Virus record (IMG/VR): IMGVR_UViG_3300025168_007920
Span: 1-33,173 of that record
DNA from: a virus
Length of the DNA stretch: 33,173 nucleotides
Direction: 5' to 3' (one strand)
Shown: positions 5,394-13,850 of the stretch, piece after piece
Layout: every line of letters begins with the position of its first letter
How positions within the stretch are numbered: position 1 is the first letter of the stretch
Program-made: the position numbers and the translations under genes
The notes under the pieces: generated by a model
Seen by the model: the letters and a program-made list of their open reading frames with translations, nothing else
Databases searched by the model: none
What the model was told of the DNA's origin: nothing

Positions 5394-5963
5394 ATGAGCG
5401 ATTTAACAATGACTAATGCTGGAGTATCAGTAACACCAAATAGTGCTGGTTCTAGCATATCTACGGGCAAAAGAGATATTATAAGAGTTACTCCTACTTT
5501 AACAGATGTAGGCGCTATGACTGCTGGTGATGCGCTATTTTCAAGTGCAGAAATACCAGGTATAGTAAGGGAAGAAGGTGGATTTTCTAAAATAATTGCA
5601 GCTTTTGTAGTTTCTGAAGCAGGTTCACAAGCATTTAATGCGCATATAGTATTAACAGAAAAAGCAGTTACTTTGGGTACTCCTAATGCTACTGCTAATG
5701 TAGCTTTTGATGATTTAATTGCAGCTAATGTTATAGGAACTATGATGTCACAGGCTGGTGCAGACACTGATGGTGATTTAGATAACGCTAATATAGTACA
5801 ATTAGCTGGTTACGGTACTGATGCAAATCATGAATTTTCACTACCTATTCTTGTTAAAGCAGGAGAAGGTGATACTAAAATTTATTTTGGAGCAGTTCTG
5901 CAAGGTAGTTACAATGCGCAATATTCTGATAGTCTTCAATTTATATTTCATATAGAGCACTAA
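5394..5963 (+). CDS. Probable virion structural protein, 189 aa
   Basis: The first rightward gene; ATG follows GGGGAATAA. The product is rich in Ala, Thr, Ser and Gly, with strand-like segments and no charged clusters, for example RDIIRVTPTLTDVG, FSKIIAAFVVSEAG and ending LQFIFHIEH. This composition and its position next to the terminase/capsid block suggest a beta-rich virion component such as a decoration or fibre-attachment protein. No family is recognised. It is the gene nearest to the repeat promoter, so high late expression is likely. Confidence 0.6.
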   Translation: MSDLTMTNAGVSVTPNSAGSSISTGKRDIIRVTPTLTDVGAMTAGDALFSSAEIPGIVREEGGFSKIIAAFVVSEAGSQAFNAHIVLTEKAVTLGTPNATANVAFDDLIAANVIGTMMSQAGADTDGDLDNANIVQLAGYGTDANHEFSLPILVKAGEGDTKIYFGAVLQGSYNAQYSDSLQFIFHIEH

Positions 5964-6449
5964 ATGGCCGAATACAAACCTTACAAAGCTCCACAACATA
6001 TGCAAGACTACGCTGAAAAAGCTTTAGACCCATTTGGTAACTCTATGTTAGGGCAAAACTTAAATGATAAAGAAGTTAGATTAAAAGAGCAAACAGAGGC
6101 GAATGAAGAACAGGCGTATTGGAATAACTTTATAAATCAAGGTGGAAGTCAACAGGGTGAAGAAATTCCTAATCCAGATGTAATGGATAAAGTTTTAGGT
6201 AGTATAAACGATGATGGCTTTAATAAATATCTTCTTAAAACTGGTTTAGGGATGGGGATGAAAGGTTTGATGGGAAAACTTGGTCCTAAAGCAGCGACTC
6301 GTCTCGCTGGTTATTCTGTACCCTATGCAGGTCAAGCTATGATGCTTGCTGATGCAGTAGATTACTTTGGCTATCCTATTTATGACCATTTACCAGGAGG
6401 TGAGTATTTATCCTGGAGAAACACTGAAAAACAGCAAGGAGAAGAGTAA
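5964..6449 (+). CDS. Hypothetical protein, 161 aa
   Basis: It begins immediately after the previous stop (TAAATG), with only a weak ribosome site, so coupled translation is likely. The N-terminal half is charged and helical (EVRLKEQTEANEEQAYWNN). Residues about 85-135 are Gly/Met/Ala-rich and hydrophobic (GLGMGMKGLMGKLGP, YSVPYAGQAMMLADAVDYF), resembling a membrane-active or particle-internal segment. It overlaps the endolysin start as TAATG, so a lysis or internal-virion role can be considered, but no family is recognised. Confidence 0.6.
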   Translation: MAEYKPYKAPQHMQDYAEKALDPFGNSMLGQNLNDKEVRLKEQTEANEEQAYWNNFINQGGSQQGEEIPNPDVMDKVLGSINDDGFNKYLLKTGLGMGMKGLMGKLGPKAATRLAGYSVPYAGQAMMLADAVDYFGYPIYDHLPGGEYLSWRNTEKQQGEE

Positions 6450-6841
6450 TGTACAAATGGGGACCTAGAAGTATAAAGCATTTAGTCACACTAGACGAAA
6501 GGCTACAAAAGGTATTAAACGAAGTAATAAAGTATGTTGATTGTTCAATAATAGAGGGTCATAGAAGTGGTGAAAGACAAGACAGGTTATTTGAAGAAGG
6601 TCGTACAAAAGTTAAGTATCCGAACGGCCGTCATAATGCTAATCCAAGCAGGGCTGTTGATGTGGTCCCTTATCCTATTGATTGGGATGATAGGGAACGT
6701 TTTCATCTTTTTGCTGGTTTTGTTATTGGTACTGGTCAGTCTATGGGAATAAGACTAAGATGGGGTGGCGATTGGAACATGAACTTTGAAGTAGATGATA
6801 ATAACTTTGATGATTTTCCTCACTTTGAATTAGTTGATTAG
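6449..6841 (+). CDS. M15-family peptidase, probable endolysin
   Basis: A 130-residue single-domain protein like the L-alanyl-D-glutamate / D-Ala-D-Ala peptidases (M15) of phage T5 type, which cut peptidoglycan cross-links or stems at lysis. Visible features are SIIEGHRSGERQ (33-44), the zinc-binding region H62...D71 in the segment RHNANPSRAVDVVPYP, the conserved GIRLRWGGDWN (100-110) and the final zinc-ligand motif DDFPHFEL with H125. There is no signal peptide, so a holin or other membrane protein would be needed for release; single-helix proteins at 3472-3671 and 19009-19618 are candidates. It overlaps both neighbours by one base and lies upstream of the terminase genes. Confidence 0.85.
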   Translation: MYKWGPRSIKHLVTLDERLQKVLNEVIKYVDCSIIEGHRSGERQDRLFEEGRTKVKYPNGRHNANPSRAVDVVPYPIDWDDRERFHLFAGFVIGTGQSMGIRLRWGGDWNMNFEVDDNNFDDFPHFELVD

Positions 6842-7602
6842 TGTACACAGTAAATATAAACCATAAAGGCCAGAAAGAGGCTACAACATATACTGTATAC
6901 AGAAAAGAAGAAGCCGAAAAAGAAGGAATTAGGTATGTATACTGGAAAATGGTTCAGCCTGGGGGATATGCTTTATCTGATGACGACTATGTTGCTAAGT
7001 GCATTAATCGCAAAGAGTATCCATCTAATCATGACAAAGACAATGTATATCTCAGGTTCCCCTGGGGTTACACTTTTTTTAATCCTAAATATGCTTCTAA
7101 AAAATTAAACGTATCAGGTAGGAAAACTAACACAACAATGTCTGGCAAACCTATGCTAGAAGTTAAGTCTAAGCAAGATATGATGAAAAACCTTGCTAAA
7201 GCCTACTCTGTTACATGGGACTATAATCTTGCATTAGATATGGTTCTTGGTACATATACCCCTTCTGAATTTAAGAAGTGGAAACGAATGATGAAAACGG
7301 AGGTTTTTAGTAAAATGATAAAAGAAGAACTAGCAGATTTATTATCTGACCACGGATTAGATAAAACGTATACATTAGATTTATTTGCACAAGTTATAAC
7401 TATGGCTAAAGATAAAAAAGATGTTACAAATTTATTGCGTGCTGTAGAAAACTTACAAGGTATGCACGGTATGAAAGAAAAATCTTTAGTTAAAACAACT
7501 GAAAGTATTGAAGCTGTAAGTAATGTTAAACTTATAGATGAGCTTAGAGAAGAAGAAGATAAGCTTATAGCAACTAAAACAACAACAACTACAGAGGAGT
7601 AA
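6841..7602 (+). CDS. Putative terminase small subunit, 253 aa
   Basis: It starts with GTG overlapping the endolysin stop (TAGTG). The N-terminal part (1-95) is basic and aromatic (RYVYWKMVQPGGYALSDDDY, RFPWGYTFFN). The middle is helical and basic (SEFKKWKRMMKTEVFSKMI). Residues about 185-235 (KDVTNLLRAVENLQGMHGMK, then an SIEAVSNVKLIDELREEE segment) read like the C-terminal helices of phage terminase small subunits, which recognise the packaging site and recruit TerL. Position a short distance before TerL agrees. I do not see a classical helix-turn-helix, and the N-terminal domain is unfamiliar, so this is a moderate call. Confidence 0.5.
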   Translation: MYTVNINHKGQKEATTYTVYRKEEAEKEGIRYVYWKMVQPGGYALSDDDYVAKCINRKEYPSNHDKDNVYLRFPWGYTFFNPKYASKKLNVSGRKTNTTMSGKPMLEVKSKQDMMKNLAKAYSVTWDYNLALDMVLGTYTPSEFKKWKRMMKTEVFSKMIKEELADLLSDHGLDKTYTLDLFAQVITMAKDKKDVTNLLRAVENLQGMHGMKEKSLVKTTESIEAVSNVKLIDELREEEDKLIATKTTTTTEE

Positions 7603-7604
7603 CT

Positions 7605-7679
7605 ATGCCAAAAGGTAAAGGTACGTACGGAAATACTAAGGGTAGACCACCTAAAAAAAAGAAGAAAAAAAATAAGTAA
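7605..7679 (+). CDS. Tiny lysine-rich protein, 24 aa
   Basis: ATG at 7605 follows GAGGAG with good spacing, and the stop is joined to the next ATG (TAAATG). The product MPKGKGTYGNTKGRPP ends in a run of Lys, so it is strongly basic. Similar short GKGTYG...GRPPKKK peptides occur in other phage head modules as far as I recall, without a known role. DNA or RNA binding is plausible from charge alone. Confidence 0.6.
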   Translation: MPKGKGTYGNTKGRPPKKKKKKNK

Positions 7680-9137
7680 ATGCCAACAGATGAAGAACTG
7701 TTGATAGAAAAAGGCCAAGACGAAAGTCTTGGCTTTGGCACTTTAGGAAAGTTTGGTACAGGTGTTGGTCTTTTAGGTGCTTCTGCAGCAATGATGAGAG
7801 GTCAGACTCCTGGTGGCATTAGAAGAACCACAGCTGATTATGCTAGTAATAAATTACTAGGATTTTATTCTCAACCTACTTTAGGTGATTTTTATTCTCC
7901 TCAAGTAAGAAAAGCAAAAGCTTATGGAAAAGAACTCATTAAAACTGGTGGTAGAATAAGTAGAGATGCAGTTTTTAATTTAGCTAATTCAGAGTTTTAT
8001 AATAAGACAGGTATATCGCCAGTTGTTATGAGAGATATTGATAACATAGATAAAATAACAGATGAAACTTTAAAAAAATATATAGGACCAAAAGGAAGAG
8101 GTACAAAATATTTTTATAAACAAAATGCTAAAAATATAATAAGAAATTCTGAAAAAGATTTGTATTTTAAACTGACTAACGATAAGTCAAATGCTATTTT
8201 AAACAATAGTAAAGTGTCAAAAGAAGTAGACAATATAATAGGAAATGCTGTAAAACAGACTAATGCTAATCATTTTATAAAAAACGCAGAAAGTAGAGAA
8301 GTAGCTCAATTTTCTATAACAAGATGGGGTGCTTTGAATAAACAAAACCTTAATTTAGTAACACCCGAAGATATGAAATTTATAAGATATAAAACTGAAC
8401 ATATAGGCAACACTCTAAGAAATGCTCAGTTTGATAGAGGTATGTATAAAACTATGTTAGATTTAAAAAATAGTGGAGCTATAACTAGTTCTTACGGGTT
8501 TAATAATGCAAAAATTTATAATGCCGAAACAATTTTAGCTAATGCTGTAAAAAAAGGATTTATTGGCGGAGATGTTATGCAAAGAGGAAATACATTTATT
8601 TTTTCTTTGAGCCCTAAAGGAAAATCTAATTATGATTTTGGAGGTTTTAATGCTGTAGCTCAATGGGATGCAAAAAAACCTAAATTTATAAAATTAATGG
8701 CTACAGATGTTGGAGACGTAGATGCTTTTGGTCAGTCTATAAAAGCAACTAAAACTAGTGGTATAAAATATGTCCCACTAAAAAAAATTGAAATAAAAGA
8801 AGCTAAGATAAGAAAAGAGTTAACTGATGAAATCCCTAAGAAAAAACCTAAAACTTCCAATAAACCAGGTAAAGCAAGAACAGAAAGAAAGCCAGAAGAT
8901 ATTTTAAAAAGACAAAGCGTATTTAATCAAGAACAAAGACAAAAAATTTCAGATTTAAAATCAAAAAGAAAATCATTTAATGTAAGTTTTGCAAAAAAAA
9001 TACCAAAGTTAGGTAGAGCTTTACCTGGTGTTTTTTCAACATTGATGTTTGCTTCAGTGGCAAATGATATAGCTGGTTATGCTTTAGGACAAAAACCTTC
9101 TGAATGGTTATATAAACAAGCAAAAAAATTATTTTAA
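7680..9137 (+). CDS. Hypothetical protein, 485 aa, possible internal virion protein
   Basis: A long Lys/Asn-rich protein immediately before TerL. The N-terminus has a Gly/Ala-rich amphipathic stretch (about 19-40, FGTLGKFGTGVGLLGASAAM), and the C-terminus a second hydrophobic helix (RALPGVFSTLMFASVANDIA). The region about 370-430 is very basic (EIPKKKPKTSNKPGKARTER). Two membrane-active ends around a charged body would suit a protein ejected with the DNA, but I recognise no motif, and a toxin-like or enzyme fold cannot be excluded. It has no ribosome site of note beyond coupling to the 24-aa gene, and it overlaps TerL by TAATG. Confidence 0.55.
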   Translation: MPTDEELLIEKGQDESLGFGTLGKFGTGVGLLGASAAMMRGQTPGGIRRTTADYASNKLLGFYSQPTLGDFYSPQVRKAKAYGKELIKTGGRISRDAVFNLANSEFYNKTGISPVVMRDIDNIDKITDETLKKYIGPKGRGTKYFYKQNAKNIIRNSEKDLYFKLTNDKSNAILNNSKVSKEVDNIIGNAVKQTNANHFIKNAESREVAQFSITRWGALNKQNLNLVTPEDMKFIRYKTEHIGNTLRNAQFDRGMYKTMLDLKNSGAITSSYGFNNAKIYNAETILANAVKKGFIGGDVMQRGNTFIFSLSPKGKSNYDFGGFNAVAQWDAKKPKFIKLMATDVGDVDAFGQSIKATKTSGIKYVPLKKIEIKEAKIRKELTDEIPKKKPKTSNKPGKARTERKPEDILKRQSVFNQEQRQKISDLKSKRKSFNVSFAKKIPKLGRALPGVFSTLMFASVANDIAGYALGQKPSEWLYKQAKKLF

Positions 9138-10630
9138 TGGATTACGAAGAACAATACAGCCAATTACAAGCTTTAAAAAAATTACGTAATAATATGGCGC
9201 TGTTCGGAAGGCACTGCTTCCCTACAGCTTTAAGGAAGAGTACTCCTCCTTTTCATAACGATGTGTACTCTGCCCTTTCTAACGACGACAAAAGGAGGGT
9301 GTTAATTGCAGCTCCCCGTGGCACAGCCAAATCTACAGTTACCACCCTCATCTTCCCTTTATGGAGAGTAGCGTTTAAGAGGTCTGATGAAGATTTATTT
9401 ATTGTTATAATATCTGAGTCACAAACTCAGTCAATTAATTTTCTATCGCGTATTAAATATCATTTAACTCATTCACATAAGTTTAGTGACATATTTGGTG
9501 ATATGGGCCCTAATACAGCTAAAAGATGGACTAACAACGATATTGTACTTGCAAATGGTACAAGAATAATAGCTGTAGGTACAGGACAAAGAGTTAGAGG
9601 GTTTATTGAAGGTGACACTAGACCTAACCTTATTGTAGTAGACGATTTTGAGTCTGAGCTAAATGCATTCACTCCAGAAGCTAGAGCTAAGAATAGAAAG
9701 TGGGTTACAGAAGCTGTTATACCATCATTATCTGATGAAGGTAAAATAGCTATGATAGGTACTGTTATATCTGAAGATTGTTTTTTGTATTGGGCTAAAG
9801 AGTCGGATGCGTGGCATACACTATGGTATTCTATATGGGATGAAGAAGAAAAAAGTATATGGCCTGAAAGATTTCCTAAATCACGTATTAATGAGATAAA
9901 AAAAGAGTTTGCTTCTGTAGGTAACTTAAATGGATTTTATCAAGAGTATATGAATATAGCTCAATCTCCTGATATGGCTCCGTTCAAACCAGAATGGATA
10001 AAATTACATCATTATGATTATAAAAGAATAGACGGGCAAAATTGCCTAGTTAGGACTATAGATGGCAAAGAAGAGATTAAACCAGTTGAAATCTATTGTG
10101 GAGTTGACCCTGCTAGTAGCCTTGCTTCCACTGCTGACTTTTTTGCTGTTGCTACAATGGGTATTGATTGCGATAATAATAAGTATGTTATTGATATTTT
10201 CAGGGATAGGATTAGTCCTGCAGACCAGCCTCAAAAGCTTATTGATGTTTTTAAAAAGTATAGGCCTAGGAGAATGAAAATAGAGACTGTAGGTTATCAA
10301 GAAGCTTTAAGAACAGCTGTAAGAGAACTTATGTTAAAAGATAGCTTGTACATACCAGGATTAGAAAAGGGTGTTAAACCTAGAAATAGGAAAAGTGAGC
10401 GTTTATTATCATTAGTCCCTTTATTTGCTAAAGGCTCTTTTTATTTTAGACCACAAGACAATATACCTCAACAAGAGTTCTTAAGTTATCCTAGAGGAAA
10501 ACATGACGATGTTATGGATGCTATATGGACAGCATTAGATAAATCAAAGCCTTCTAGGCGTAAAGAATTTAATAAAGATGATAATAATTTTACTAAAGCA
10601 AAGAAAAAGCTTGATTGGATGACCCTTTAG
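9137..10630 (+). CDS. terL: Terminase large subunit
   Basis: The 497-residue packaging motor ATPase and nuclease. The ATPase domain has the Walker A-like APRGTAKST (59-67), Walker B LIVVDDFE (165-172) and a coupling motif at about 206-212 (MIGTVIS). The nuclease domain follows with D324 in YCGVDPASS, KIETVGYQEA (381-390) and the acidic pair in KHDDVMDAIW (455-464), the RNase H-like metal-binding residues. Length is normal for the family. It forms a pentamer at the portal vertex that translocates DNA into the prohead and cuts concatemers. Neighbours are the TerS candidate upstream and portal downstream. The packaging type (headful or cohesive ends) cannot be told from the sequence alone. Confidence 0.95.
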   Translation: MDYEEQYSQLQALKKLRNNMALFGRHCFPTALRKSTPPFHNDVYSALSNDDKRRVLIAAPRGTAKSTVTTLIFPLWRVAFKRSDEDLFIVIISESQTQSINFLSRIKYHLTHSHKFSDIFGDMGPNTAKRWTNNDIVLANGTRIIAVGTGQRVRGFIEGDTRPNLIVVDDFESELNAFTPEARAKNRKWVTEAVIPSLSDEGKIAMIGTVISEDCFLYWAKESDAWHTLWYSIWDEEEKSIWPERFPKSRINEIKKEFASVGNLNGFYQEYMNIAQSPDMAPFKPEWIKLHHYDYKRIDGQNCLVRTIDGKEEIKPVEIYCGVDPASSLASTADFFAVATMGIDCDNNKYVIDIFRDRISPADQPQKLIDVFKKYRPRRMKIETVGYQEALRTAVRELMLKDSLYIPGLEKGVKPRNRKSERLLSLVPLFAKGSFYFRPQDNIPQQEFLSYPRGKHDDVMDAIWTALDKSKPSRRKEFNKDDNNFTKAKKKLDWMTL

Positions 10631-10648
10631 GTTGTATATTAAGTTGAT
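10611..10648 (+). promoter_or_regulatory. Sigma70-like promoter, repeat copy 2
   Basis: TTGATT (10611-10616), an 18-base spacer and TATATT (10635-10640) lie across the end of terL and the 35-base gap before the portal gene. The 15-mer GTATATTAAGTTGAT (10634-10648) is identical to that at 5345-5359. Because the rest of the block lacks such gaps, a second promoter for portal, scaffold and capsid is a good explanation. Confidence 0.5.
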
Positions 10649-10665
10649 GAAAACTAGGCGGAATA

Positions 10666-12876
10666 TTGGCATATAACAGCGAAAAAAAGACTCCTGAAAT
10701 AGTTAATGAAACACTACAGCTCTTTAAAGACTATTCTAAAAAACGTGATTCTTGGGCTCAACAAGCTAAAGAAGATAAAGAGTTTCGTTTAGGTAGACAA
10801 TGGACTAAAGAGCAGTCTGAAACTTTAGAAGCTAGAGGTCAAGCTCCTATAGTTGTTAATCGTATACATCCTGCAGTAGAAACAGCAAAAGCTATGCTAA
10901 CTACTAATAGACCATCTTTTAGATGTGCTCCTAGAGAAGATTCTGATAGAAAGATAGCTAATGTAATGAGCGCATTACTTAGTTATATGTATGACATATC
11001 TGATGGTCGTACAGTTATAAGACAAGCTGTAGATGACTATTATGTTATGGGTTTAGGTTATATTAACGTATATCAAGACCCAATGAAGGATATGGGTAAG
11101 GGTGAAGTTTGTATGCACGATATAGACCCTTTAGATGTTTATGTAGACCCTAATAGTAGAAACAGATTTTTTGATGATGCGGAGAATATTATAGTTTCTA
11201 GACTATTTAGTAGAGACCAAGCTAAAAAACTTTATCCTAAATACAAAAAACAAATAGATGATGCTAGTAGTGAACAAGATTTTAATATGCCTGAAACAGG
11301 TAGAGATAACGAAAGTACTGTATTTTTTCCTGAAGATGTAGGTTTATTACATGAACAGAGTGAATATATTAGAGGTTACGAAAGATATTATAAGATAGAA
11401 GTCGAAAAGTTTAGAACTTACGAAACTTTTAGTGGTAAAGAAGAGTTGTTAGGTAAAGAAGAGTTTGATAACTATATTAAATTACCTGCATGGATAATAC
11501 AAGGTCAAGTTATAACAGACCCTAAACAAGCAGAGCAAATAATGGCTGAGCTCATGATGCAGTATGAAATGCAAAAAGAACAAGCTATGGGTATGCAACA
11601 ACAACAAATGGACGAAGCTGGTATGCCAGCTGATATGGAAATGCCTCCTGTTGATATACCAAAACCTGAAATGGAACAAGTTGATTTTCAAGATTTAATA
11701 TTAAAAAAGATTATTGAAGTAGTTAGAATTAAAGTATGTAGAATTAAACAATGTATAATTATGGGCGAAACATACTTATACTCTAGAATATTACCTATTG
11801 AACATTATCCTGTAGTTCCTATATGCAACTTACATACAAGAACACCTTATCCTACATCTGATGTAAGAATGGTTAAAGGGTTACAAGAGTATATAAATAA
11901 AACACGTTCTCTAATAATTGCTCACGCTACTACAAGTACTAATACTAAAATATTAGTTCCTGAAGGTAGTGTAGATATGAAAGACTTTGAAGAAAAATGG
12001 GCGCAACCTGGAGTAGCTATACCATACGACCCTACAGATGGAGCTCCAGTAACAGTTCAGCCTAGTCCGTTACCTAATGCACTTTATCAGAATGAAACTA
12101 CAGCTAAAAACGATATTGACCATCAATTAGGTTTATATGAAATGATGATGGGTAATTCACAAGCTGCTCCTCAAACTTATAAAGCTACTATATCTTTAGA
12201 TGAATTTGGTCAAAGAAAAATTAAATCTAAACTAACAGATATAGAACAAGCTTTAGTTAGGGTAGGTCAAGTTGCAATTCCTTTAATGCAACAATTATAT
12301 AGTATAGAAAAAACATTTAGACTTGTTAATCCAAACAATTCTATGAGTGAGTACGTTGTTAATAAAAGATTATATGACGATAAAACAGGTGAAATTCAAG
12401 TATTTAATGATATTACAGTAGGAAGCTACGATATAATAGTAGTAAGTGGTAGTACACTACCTACTAACAGATACGCTGAACTTGAATTTTATATGGATGC
12501 ATATTCTAAAGGGCTAATAGATAGGCAAGAAGTTCTTAAGAAAACTGAAGTATTTGATATAGAAGGTGTTATGCAACGTACTGATGAAATACAAAAATTA
12601 CAATCTATGGTAGAACAACAGAAAGAGCAGATTCAATCTTTAGAAGGAGATTTACAATCTAGAGATAGAGAAGCAGTCAACTTACGTAAAAAAGTAGAAG
12701 TTGAGAAGTTTAAAGGTGGACTTGACGGAGTGTCAAATAAAGCTAAAGCTGCTGGGACCTTGTTTGAAAGAAGATTAGACGACAATTTAGCTACTGTTAA
12801 GCGTCAGATTTCTGATGCTAGCAAAAAAGAAGGCTCACCCTCTGGTAGCAAAGAGGCAGCTAAAAATAGGAAATGA
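10666..12876 (+). CDS. Portal protein, P22 type
   Basis: A 736-residue protein, close in length to the P22 portal (725), forming the dodecameric ring through which DNA enters and leaves. Typical segments are the N-terminal DKEFRLGRQWTKEQ, VNRIHPAVETAKAMLTTNRP, the IDPLDVYVDPNSR segment and the wing/clip region around PVVPICNLHTRTPYPTSDVR. The start is TTG at 10666, with AGGCGG 6 bases upstream; no ATG near this position fits. Residues about 290-330 carry a Met/Gln-rich insert (QYEMQKEQAMGMQQQQMDEA), and the C-terminus has a coiled coil (about 640-690, QSMVEQQKEQIQSLEGDLQS) that could form a barrel extension. It overlaps the scaffold gene by ATGA. Confidence 0.9.
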   Translation: MAYNSEKKTPEIVNETLQLFKDYSKKRDSWAQQAKEDKEFRLGRQWTKEQSETLEARGQAPIVVNRIHPAVETAKAMLTTNRPSFRCAPREDSDRKIANVMSALLSYMYDISDGRTVIRQAVDDYYVMGLGYINVYQDPMKDMGKGEVCMHDIDPLDVYVDPNSRNRFFDDAENIIVSRLFSRDQAKKLYPKYKKQIDDASSEQDFNMPETGRDNESTVFFPEDVGLLHEQSEYIRGYERYYKIEVEKFRTYETFSGKEELLGKEEFDNYIKLPAWIIQGQVITDPKQAEQIMAELMMQYEMQKEQAMGMQQQQMDEAGMPADMEMPPVDIPKPEMEQVDFQDLILKKIIEVVRIKVCRIKQCIIMGETYLYSRILPIEHYPVVPICNLHTRTPYPTSDVRMVKGLQEYINKTRSLIIAHATTSTNTKILVPEGSVDMKDFEEKWAQPGVAIPYDPTDGAPVTVQPSPLPNALYQNETTAKNDIDHQLGLYEMMMGNSQAAPQTYKATISLDEFGQRKIKSKLTDIEQALVRVGQVAIPLMQQLYSIEKTFRLVNPNNSMSEYVVNKRLYDDKTGEIQVFNDITVGSYDIIVVSGSTLPTNRYAELEFYMDAYSKGLIDRQEVLKKTEVFDIEGVMQRTDEIQKLQSMVEQQKEQIQSLEGDLQSRDREAVNLRKKVEVEKFKGGLDGVSNKAKAAGTLFERRLDDNLATVKRQISDASKKEGSPSGSKEAAKNRK

Positions 12877-13787
12877 AAATGGACGCATTAGAGACTAACC
12901 AAACATCAGATACCCCTGCACAGGGCTCTGAACAATTATCGGTAGAAGAGGCGTTTTTCACTAGTGAAGAGCAACCAAAGGCAACAAGCGAATTAGTCGG
13001 GATTCCTGAAACACAGGATACTCCTGCTGGAGATGGTGTTAATCTAGATATTGAAAAGACTCAGAATGAAAATGATGATAGAAGATTTCAATATTGGCAA
13101 TCTGAAGCTGATAAAGCTAAGAATGAGATTGCAGATTTAAAAGCACAATTGACTCAACAACCACAACCACAGCAAGCACAACCTGCTCCTGCGGAACAAA
13201 AGGCTGTTGAAGAATTTCCTCCTGCTCCAGAAAAGCCAGAAACACCTATGGGATTTAACAGAGCGGAAGCTATGGAAGACCCCAACAGTGCTAGTGCTCA
13301 ATACTTAAATAAGTTAGACAACTGGAGAGACGATACAATACAGTATAATTCATTAAAAAATGAATACCAAACTGCATTAGTACATGAACAACTTCAAAAG
13401 CAAGAGACAGTTAGGCAAGATGAAATTAAAAAACAGCAAGCCTATCAGCAACAACAAAGTCAGATGAATGAAGTTCACCAAAGAGTTCAAGGTGAGTTTG
13501 GTTTATCTAACCAAGAAGCTACTGAATTTGTTCAAACAATGTCGAGACCAGATAGTTTAACTATAGATAATCTTGTTCAACTGTATAGAATGCAGAAAGG
13601 TTCTGGGCAGACAGTACAAACACAACCGACTGGCCCTAGCGATACGTTTAATCAACAAGCTAGAGCGCAGCAAGTTCCATCACCGATGGGTGTTTTACCT
13701 GCACAACAAAACGAATCTACAGCCTCTGCAGAGAATAATATTATGGATTCGATGATTAGTGGTTATAAAAAAAATAACCCTTGGTAA
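12873..13787 (+). CDS. Scaffolding protein
   Basis: A 304-residue acidic, Gln- and Pro-rich protein without a globular core: a charged N-terminus, a helical segment (YWQSEADKAKNEIADLKAQL, about 70-90), a Q/P/A-rich linker, a long helix rich in Gln (about 165-200), and a basic, short C-terminus (SMISGYKKNNPW) of the sort that binds coat protein. It lies between portal and capsid genes, the canonical place for the scaffold that directs prohead assembly and then leaves. The start overlaps the portal stop as ATGA. Confidence 0.8.
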   Translation: MKMDALETNQTSDTPAQGSEQLSVEEAFFTSEEQPKATSELVGIPETQDTPAGDGVNLDIEKTQNENDDRRFQYWQSEADKAKNEIADLKAQLTQQPQPQQAQPAPAEQKAVEEFPPAPEKPETPMGFNRAEAMEDPNSASAQYLNKLDNWRDDTIQYNSLKNEYQTALVHEQLQKQETVRQDEIKKQQAYQQQQSQMNEVHQRVQGEFGLSNQEATEFVQTMSRPDSLTIDNLVQLYRMQKGSGQTVQTQPTGPSDTFNQQARAQQVPSPMGVLPAQQNESTASAENNIMDSMISGYKKNNPW

Positions 13788-13838
13788 ATTAACAATATCC
13801 TACTCGAAGGTCTACGCGACAGCTGAGAGAGGAAACAA

Positions 13839-13850
13839 ATGAGGTATTAA
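13839..13850 (+). other. Three-codon mini-ORF before the capsid gene
   Basis: ATG-AGG-TAT-TAA follows the strong ribosome site AGAGAGGAAACAA and ends directly at the capsid ATG (TAAATG), in the same frame. The capsid start has its own GAGGT 6 bases upstream. The mini-ORF may feed ribosomes to the capsid start or be an accident. Confidence 0.3.

Noticed and set aside
5363-5767. 134-codon antisense frame over the first rightward gene
   Set aside because: It is an Ala/Ser-rich shadow frame; the sense frame has a good ribosome site and promoter.
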